Of a DNA stretch of 24,104 nt, positions 20,428-24,104 are shown piece after piece (positions within the stretch are counted from its first letter, which is position 1; the number at the start of each line of letters is the position of its first letter). The notes beneath the pieces are model-generated. The model saw nothing but the letters and a program-made list of their open reading frames with translations. It searched no databases and was not told the DNA's origin. This stretch comes from a virus, in IMG/VR virus record IMGVR_UViG_3300021373_003503, positions 1 through 24,104 of that record; one strand, given 5' to 3'. Both the position numbers and the translations under genes were made by a program.

Positions 20428-22964
20428 GATATAAAAATCCCTTTCCAGCAGGAGTAAAGTTGCCAGAGATTGTTGTGCCAAAAAGTGTCTTGGATGAGTT
20501 GGGGCTTGAAGATGGCAGTTCAAACAAACAGATCTTGTATGAGCTTTCTAGAAAAGGTTTAAGAGAGAAGGGCATTACGAAACTATCAAACAAAAAAGAA
20601 TACTATGATAGGGCCGTTATGGAGCTTGAGATTTTTGAGGAGTTAGGATTTATTGATTATATTCTCCTCAACTGGGATGTTCTTTACTTTTGTAAAAAGC
20701 AGGATATCCCAACAGGTGCTGGACGTGGATCTGCCGCAGGTTCATTAGTTCTGTATCTTTTAGGTGTAACAAACATTGACCCAATTGAATATGACTTATT
20801 TTTTGAGAGATTCGTGTCTAGAAGCAGAGCAAAACAAATTAAGCATGATGGTGAAGTTTTCCTTGACGGGTCTCTTCTTGCTGATGTTGATAATGATATC
20901 TCTTACAATCGCAGGAGCGAAGTTGTTAAATATATTGAGGAAAAATACAAAGGAAGAACATCAAAGATACTAACTTTAAACACTCTCAGTGGAAAGCTAT
21001 GCATGAAGGAGTGTGGGAAAATAGTGTCTGAGCTTAATGAGACCGACGTTAACCAAATAAGTGATAGTATCCCTAAACAGTTTGGTAAGGTCGCTAAATT
21101 AGAAGTCGCCTATGAAGATAGTGAATCATTTAAAAAACATGCAGACAATCATCCTAAAGCTTTTAAGATAGCTAGAAAGCTGGAGGGTTTAGTGAAGAAT
21201 ACTGGTGTTCACCCTTCAGGAATCTCAATTTGCTATTATCAGCAATCAGACATTATGCCCCTTCAAAAAACCAATGACGACTCTTTGGTCTCTGGTTATG
21301 ATATGGATGATGTAGCAAGCTTGAGCGTAAAGTTTGACATTCTTGGGCTTAGAACCTTATCTGTTGTCAATGATGTTTGCGAAGGGTTGGGTATAGATGT
21401 TAATAGTATAGATCCTCATGACCCTTTGATTTACACAGCGCTATCTAACTTGCAAAGTCCACAAGGGTTATTTCAGATTGAAGCAGATACAAACTTTAAA
21501 GTCTGCCAAAAAATCGCCCCGAGAAACCTTGAACAGCTTTCTGCTGTTGTGGCTATTGCTAGACCCGGAGCATTAGATTTCAAAGATAGGTATGCGGAAT
21601 ACGTTAAGACTGGAGAATCTCAGTCGGTACATGAATTCTTTGACTCTGTCTTGGATTACACGGGAGGCATCCCTCTTTATCAGGAGCAATTGATGAAAAT
21701 GGCTGTAAAAGTTGGGTTCAGTTTAGATGAATCAGAACAGCTTCGCAGGATTGTTGGTAAGAAGAAAGTAGATCAAATGCCAGCTTGGAAAGCTAAGATT
21801 AGTGAAAAAGTCAGTCAGCTTGAAAATGCAGATTCTGCTATAGCAGATGTTTTGTGGAAGGTCGCGGAAGACTCTGCGAACTACTCATTCAACAAATCTC
21901 ACTCTATTAGTTATGCGTATCTAGCGGCTATCACGGTTTATTTAAAATTTAAATATCCGCAAGAGTTCTTTTTAAGTTTGTTGAAGTTTGCTAAGTTTGA
22001 GCCTAATAGTCACGAAGAAATATCTAAAATATCTCAAGAGTTGATGCACTTTGATATCAAACTTTTACCCCCTGATTTAAACAAGTCAGATATAGATTTT
22101 AAAATAGAAGGTAAAAATATTAGATACGGTTTAAATTCAATCAAAGGGGTTTCTGAAAAGGTTCTAATAAACTTGTTGGAGTTCAGGGAGGAGGCTTTTC
22201 CGAATAAGTATAGTGTGTTTATAGCTGCTAAACAGGCGGGTTTAAATATTGGTGTTCTATCAGCTTTGATTCAAGCTGGGCTTCTAGATTCGTTTGTTAC
22301 TGCTAATAGATCTCATTTAGTTCTAGAGGCTCAGACTTTTAATATCCTTACAGACAGAGAAAAAAGAAACTTTATATCTTTGGGGGAAAAGCATGACTAT
22401 GACATATGTTGCTCTATAGATAAAGCTATTTCAGAGGAGTTAATTGCAGATGATAATAAAAGGATATTTGCAGATAGGAGAATTCAAACTATAAAAAAGA
22501 AAAGGTCGCCTTATGTAGAAATTTTCAAGAAAAATAAAAACTCCATAAAATATGCTAATTGGTATTTTGAAACCCAACTTTTAGGGTATAGCTACTCGTA
22601 TACTATTAGAGACATATTCAAGTATCCTGAGGATTACCAGTGTTCCGATTCTATAAAGATTGCTGGTGTTAGATCTGAAGTAAGATGTGTTGGAGTTTTA
22701 GTTGATATAACAAAGAGAACGAGCAGAAATGGCAATAAATATGCTAGGTTAGAGCTTCATGATGAGAAAGGCGTTATAAATGTGTTATTTATGGATAGTA
22801 ATAGGGAATCTCGCTTGACAGACTATTTAGACGCAGGTAATAAGTTACCTAATAAAGACGATGTCGTTATTGTGACAGGAACTAAGGGTGAAGACATAAT
22901 TTTTGCAAATACAATAAATACTTTAAAAGATAAAATTTACATGAAGCTTTCACAGGTAAAATAA
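20424..22964 (+). CDS. dnaE: DNA polymerase III alpha core (DnaE-type, lacking PHP)
   Basis: An 846-residue C-family DNA polymerase that begins at the palm. GAGRGSAAGSLVLYLLGV (residues 98-115) matches the DnaE fingers/palm signature. The catalytic aspartates are D154 and D156 in LLADVDNDIS (DFDVDF in E. coli), and D305 in VKFDILGLRTL. NTGVHPSG, GIPLYQEQLMK and YSFNKSHSISYAY are also DnaE blocks. Residues about 742-835 are a C-terminal OB-fold (IKIAGVRSEVR to DVVIVTGTKGE). There is an insert between the fingers and the catalytic loop (AKQIKHDGEVFLDG). E. coli DnaE is about 1160 residues; PHP gene plus this core give about 1090, so the chain seems split at the PHP-palm junction. It overlaps the exonuclease gene by 4 nt. 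Confidence 0.93.
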   Translation: MRYKNPFPAGVKLPEIVVPKSVLDELGLEDGSSNKQILYELSRKGLREKGITKLSNKKEYYDRAVMELEIFEELGFIDYILLNWDVLYFCKKQDIPTGAGRGSAAGSLVLYLLGVTNIDPIEYDLFFERFVSRSRAKQIKHDGEVFLDGSLLADVDNDISYNRRSEVVKYIEEKYKGRTSKILTLNTLSGKLCMKECGKIVSELNETDVNQISDSIPKQFGKVAKLEVAYEDSESFKKHADNHPKAFKIARKLEGLVKNTGVHPSGISICYYQQSDIMPLQKTNDDSLVSGYDMDDVASLSVKFDILGLRTLSVVNDVCEGLGIDVNSIDPHDPLIYTALSNLQSPQGLFQIEADTNFKVCQKIAPRNLEQLSAVVAIARPGALDFKDRYAEYVKTGESQSVHEFFDSVLDYTGGIPLYQEQLMKMAVKVGFSLDESEQLRRIVGKKKVDQMPAWKAKISEKVSQLENADSAIADVLWKVAEDSANYSFNKSHSISYAYLAAITVYLKFKYPQEFFLSLLKFAKFEPNSHEEISKISQELMHFDIKLLPPDLNKSDIDFKIEGKNIRYGLNSIKGVSEKVLINLLEFREEAFPNKYSVFIAAKQAGLNIGVLSALIQAGLLDSFVTANRSHLVLEAQTFNILTDREKRNFISLGEKHDYDICCSIDKAISEELIADDNKRIFADRRIQTIKKKRSPYVEIFKKNKNSIKYANWYFETQLLGYSYSYTIRDIFKYPEDYQCSDSIKIAGVRSEVRCVGVLVDITKRTSRNGNKYARLELHDEKGVINVLFMDSNRESRLTDYLDAGNKLPNKDDVVIVTGTKGEDIIFANTINTLKDKIYMKLSQVK

Positions 22965-22976
22965 GCGTAGTTATAT

Positions 22977-24104
22977 ATGATGTCTTTAACTGATTACAAT
23001 CTAACTCCAAAAGCTAAGAAGGCTATAAGGGATGCTAAACTCTTTGCGGCTTCAAATAGTCATAGCTTAATTAGAATTCCGCACTTGTTTTATGGATGCT
23101 TATGTAATCTTTCTGACAGGGTGGAGCTACTCTTTGAGAGTAGGGGTATAGAATATTCACCTAAGTATTATTTAAAAGATTTTAAAAGTTTTTGTAAAAG
23201 TAACAAAGATTATTTTTCAAGATCCAAAAATGAAAATGCTTGGCATGGCGAATTAAACAATATTATATCTGACGCTAAGTCGTTTGCTGATGATAACGAA
23301 GATTTCTTTGTTGGGGTTGATCATATAATGTATTGCATATTAAGGTCACCATTCTGCGAGGCTATACAATCAGATGTTTGCGATATCTTACACATGTCTG
23401 AAGTGCTTCTAGAATTAATTATAGACGCAAGTTTGGTTATTCCTAAATCTACTATTCTTGAATCTGAAAATCTTGACGAGGATAGTTTTATAGAGAAATT
23501 TAAAAAATCTCTTGATCAAAAGTCTCTAAATCAAGGCGGTGATAAATTTTTATCTGAATATTGTTTAAATCTGAACGAGCAAGTTCAACAAGAAAATCAA
23601 GTCCCTATAACATCTAGAGATGAAGAGATAGATAGCTTAATTGAGGTGTTATCTAAAAAAAATAAAAGTAATGCTATATTACTAGGTGATTCTGGAGTGG
23701 GGAAAACTGCAGTTGTTGAAGGGTTAGCTCAAAAAATAATTAAAGATGAAGTTCCGGCTCATATCGGTATATGCACTGTATATAGTGTTGATATAGCTTC
23801 TATGGTTGCAGGGAGTCAATACAGGGGCCAGTTTGAAGAGCGGTTTAAAGGTTTATTAAAAGAGGTTGAAGGTCGTCCTGAAGTTATACTATTTATTGAT
23901 GAAATCCATACTTTGATGGGTGCTGGCAATTCAAGTGATAATGGTATAGACGCTTCAAACATGCTTAAGCCTGCGCTAGCTAGAGGAGAAGTTAAATGCA
24001 TAGGGGCGACCACTTTTAAGGAATATGAGAGGTCTTTTAGTAAAGATCCCGCACTAAAGAGGAGGTTTGACAGGGTGCAAGTTGAAGAGCCGACAAAAGA
24101 ACAA
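22977..24104 (+). CDS. Clp/Hsp100 AAA+ unfoldase (partial, C-terminus cut by window edge)
   Basis: The frame is open from ATG-ATG at 22977 to the right edge (376 residues visible). Residues about 1-155 are helical and resemble a Clp N-domain, in two weak repeats. The AAA+ module follows: Walker A G237-D-S-G-V-G-K243-T244, pore-loop Y282 in AGSQYRGQFEER, Walker B VILFIDEIH (D308, E309), and RRFDRV near the arginine-finger region. This is a ClpA/ClpB/ClpC-type first ATPase domain that pulls protein substrates apart. Whether it pairs with ClpP depends on a tripeptide loop and second domain that lie beyond the edge. Its N-domain looks unlike the standard host form. It follows dnaE by 12 nt and is probably in the same operon. 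Confidence 0.88.
   Translation, partial: MMSLTDYNLTPKAKKAIRDAKLFAASNSHSLIRIPHLFYGCLCNLSDRVELLFESRGIEYSPKYYLKDFKSFCKSNKDYFSRSKNENAWHGELNNIISDAKSFADDNEDFFVGVDHIMYCILRSPFCEAIQSDVCDILHMSEVLLELIIDASLVIPKSTILESENLDEDSFIEKFKKSLDQKSLNQGGDKFLSEYCLNLNEQVQQENQVPITSRDEEIDSLIEVLSKKNKSNAILLGDSGVGKTAVVEGLAQKIIKDEVPAHIGICTVYSVDIASMVAGSQYRGQFEERFKGLLKEVEGRPEVILFIDEIHTLMGAGNSSDNGIDASNMLKPALARGEVKCIGATTFKEYERSFSKDPALKRRFDRVQVEEPTKEQ

Noticed and set aside
1-24104. tRNA genes, insertion sequences, integrase and attachment sites
   Set aside because: I looked for cloverleaf arms, transposase or integrase motifs and terminal repeats and saw none; almost all DNA is accounted for by overlapping genes.

Overview
The window looks like part of the genome of a lytic tailed bacteriophage with T4-type complexity. 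It is AT-rich and almost gap-free. It carries a phage RecA/UvsX recombinase, a DnaB-type helicase, a primase, a DNA polymerase III-type polymerase, class I ribonucleotide reductase, an SSB, a small sigma-like factor and a long run of surface-sugar genes. I saw no tRNA, rRNA, CRISPR array, insertion sequence or integrase. The host cannot be named. Most start codons lack a Shine-Dalgarno sequence, the RNR beta subunit has a class Ic/Id-type Glu ligand, and one box fits the Bacteroidetes -7 consensus. These weakly favour a Bacteroidetes host.

Layout. (1) 1-1823, minus strand: a partial GT4-type glycosyltransferase, SSB and a sigma-70-like factor, packed head to tail. (2) 1824-2050: a 227-bp divergent control region with a 24-bp perfect A/T palindrome, a CGTATAA/TTATACG dyad and candidate promoters facing both ways. 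(3) 2051-4669: nrdB then nrdA. (4) 4708-5682: a basic, Lys/Gly-rich protein with two conserved phage domains of unknown function. (5) 5702-13234: nine overlapping or tightly spaced genes for sugar synthesis and transfer: two GT-A/WavE-like transferases, a NeuB-like nonulosonate synthase, two paralogous DUF115/MptE-like proteins, another putative transferase, an FkbM methyltransferase, a CMP-sugar synthetase, a HAD phosphatase and GDP-mannose 4,6-dehydratase. (6) 13244-22964: a DNA replication and recombination operon: zinc-ribbon protein, UvsX/RecA, PD-(D/E)XK nuclease, small unknown, DnaB helicase, primase, RecB/Cas4-like nuclease, then a DNA polymerase III encoded in three pieces. (7) 22977 to the right edge: a Clp/Hsp100 AAA+ unfoldase, cut by the window end.

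How it works together. RNR supplies dNTPs; helicase, primase, SSB and the split polymerase copy the genome; UvsX and two nucleases serve recombination-dependent replication and repair; the sigma-like factor probably directs a later transcription class. The sugar operon encodes two core steps of nonulosonic (sialic-acid-like) acid use, synthesis by NeuB and CMP activation, with candidate transferases alongside. It would either remodel the host envelope or decorate the virion.

The most notable item is the polymerase. An apparently metal-dead PHP domain, a DEDDh proofreading exonuclease and a DnaE core with intact catalytic aspartates are three separate, 4-nt-overlapping genes whose order copies the domain order of Gram-positive PolC.
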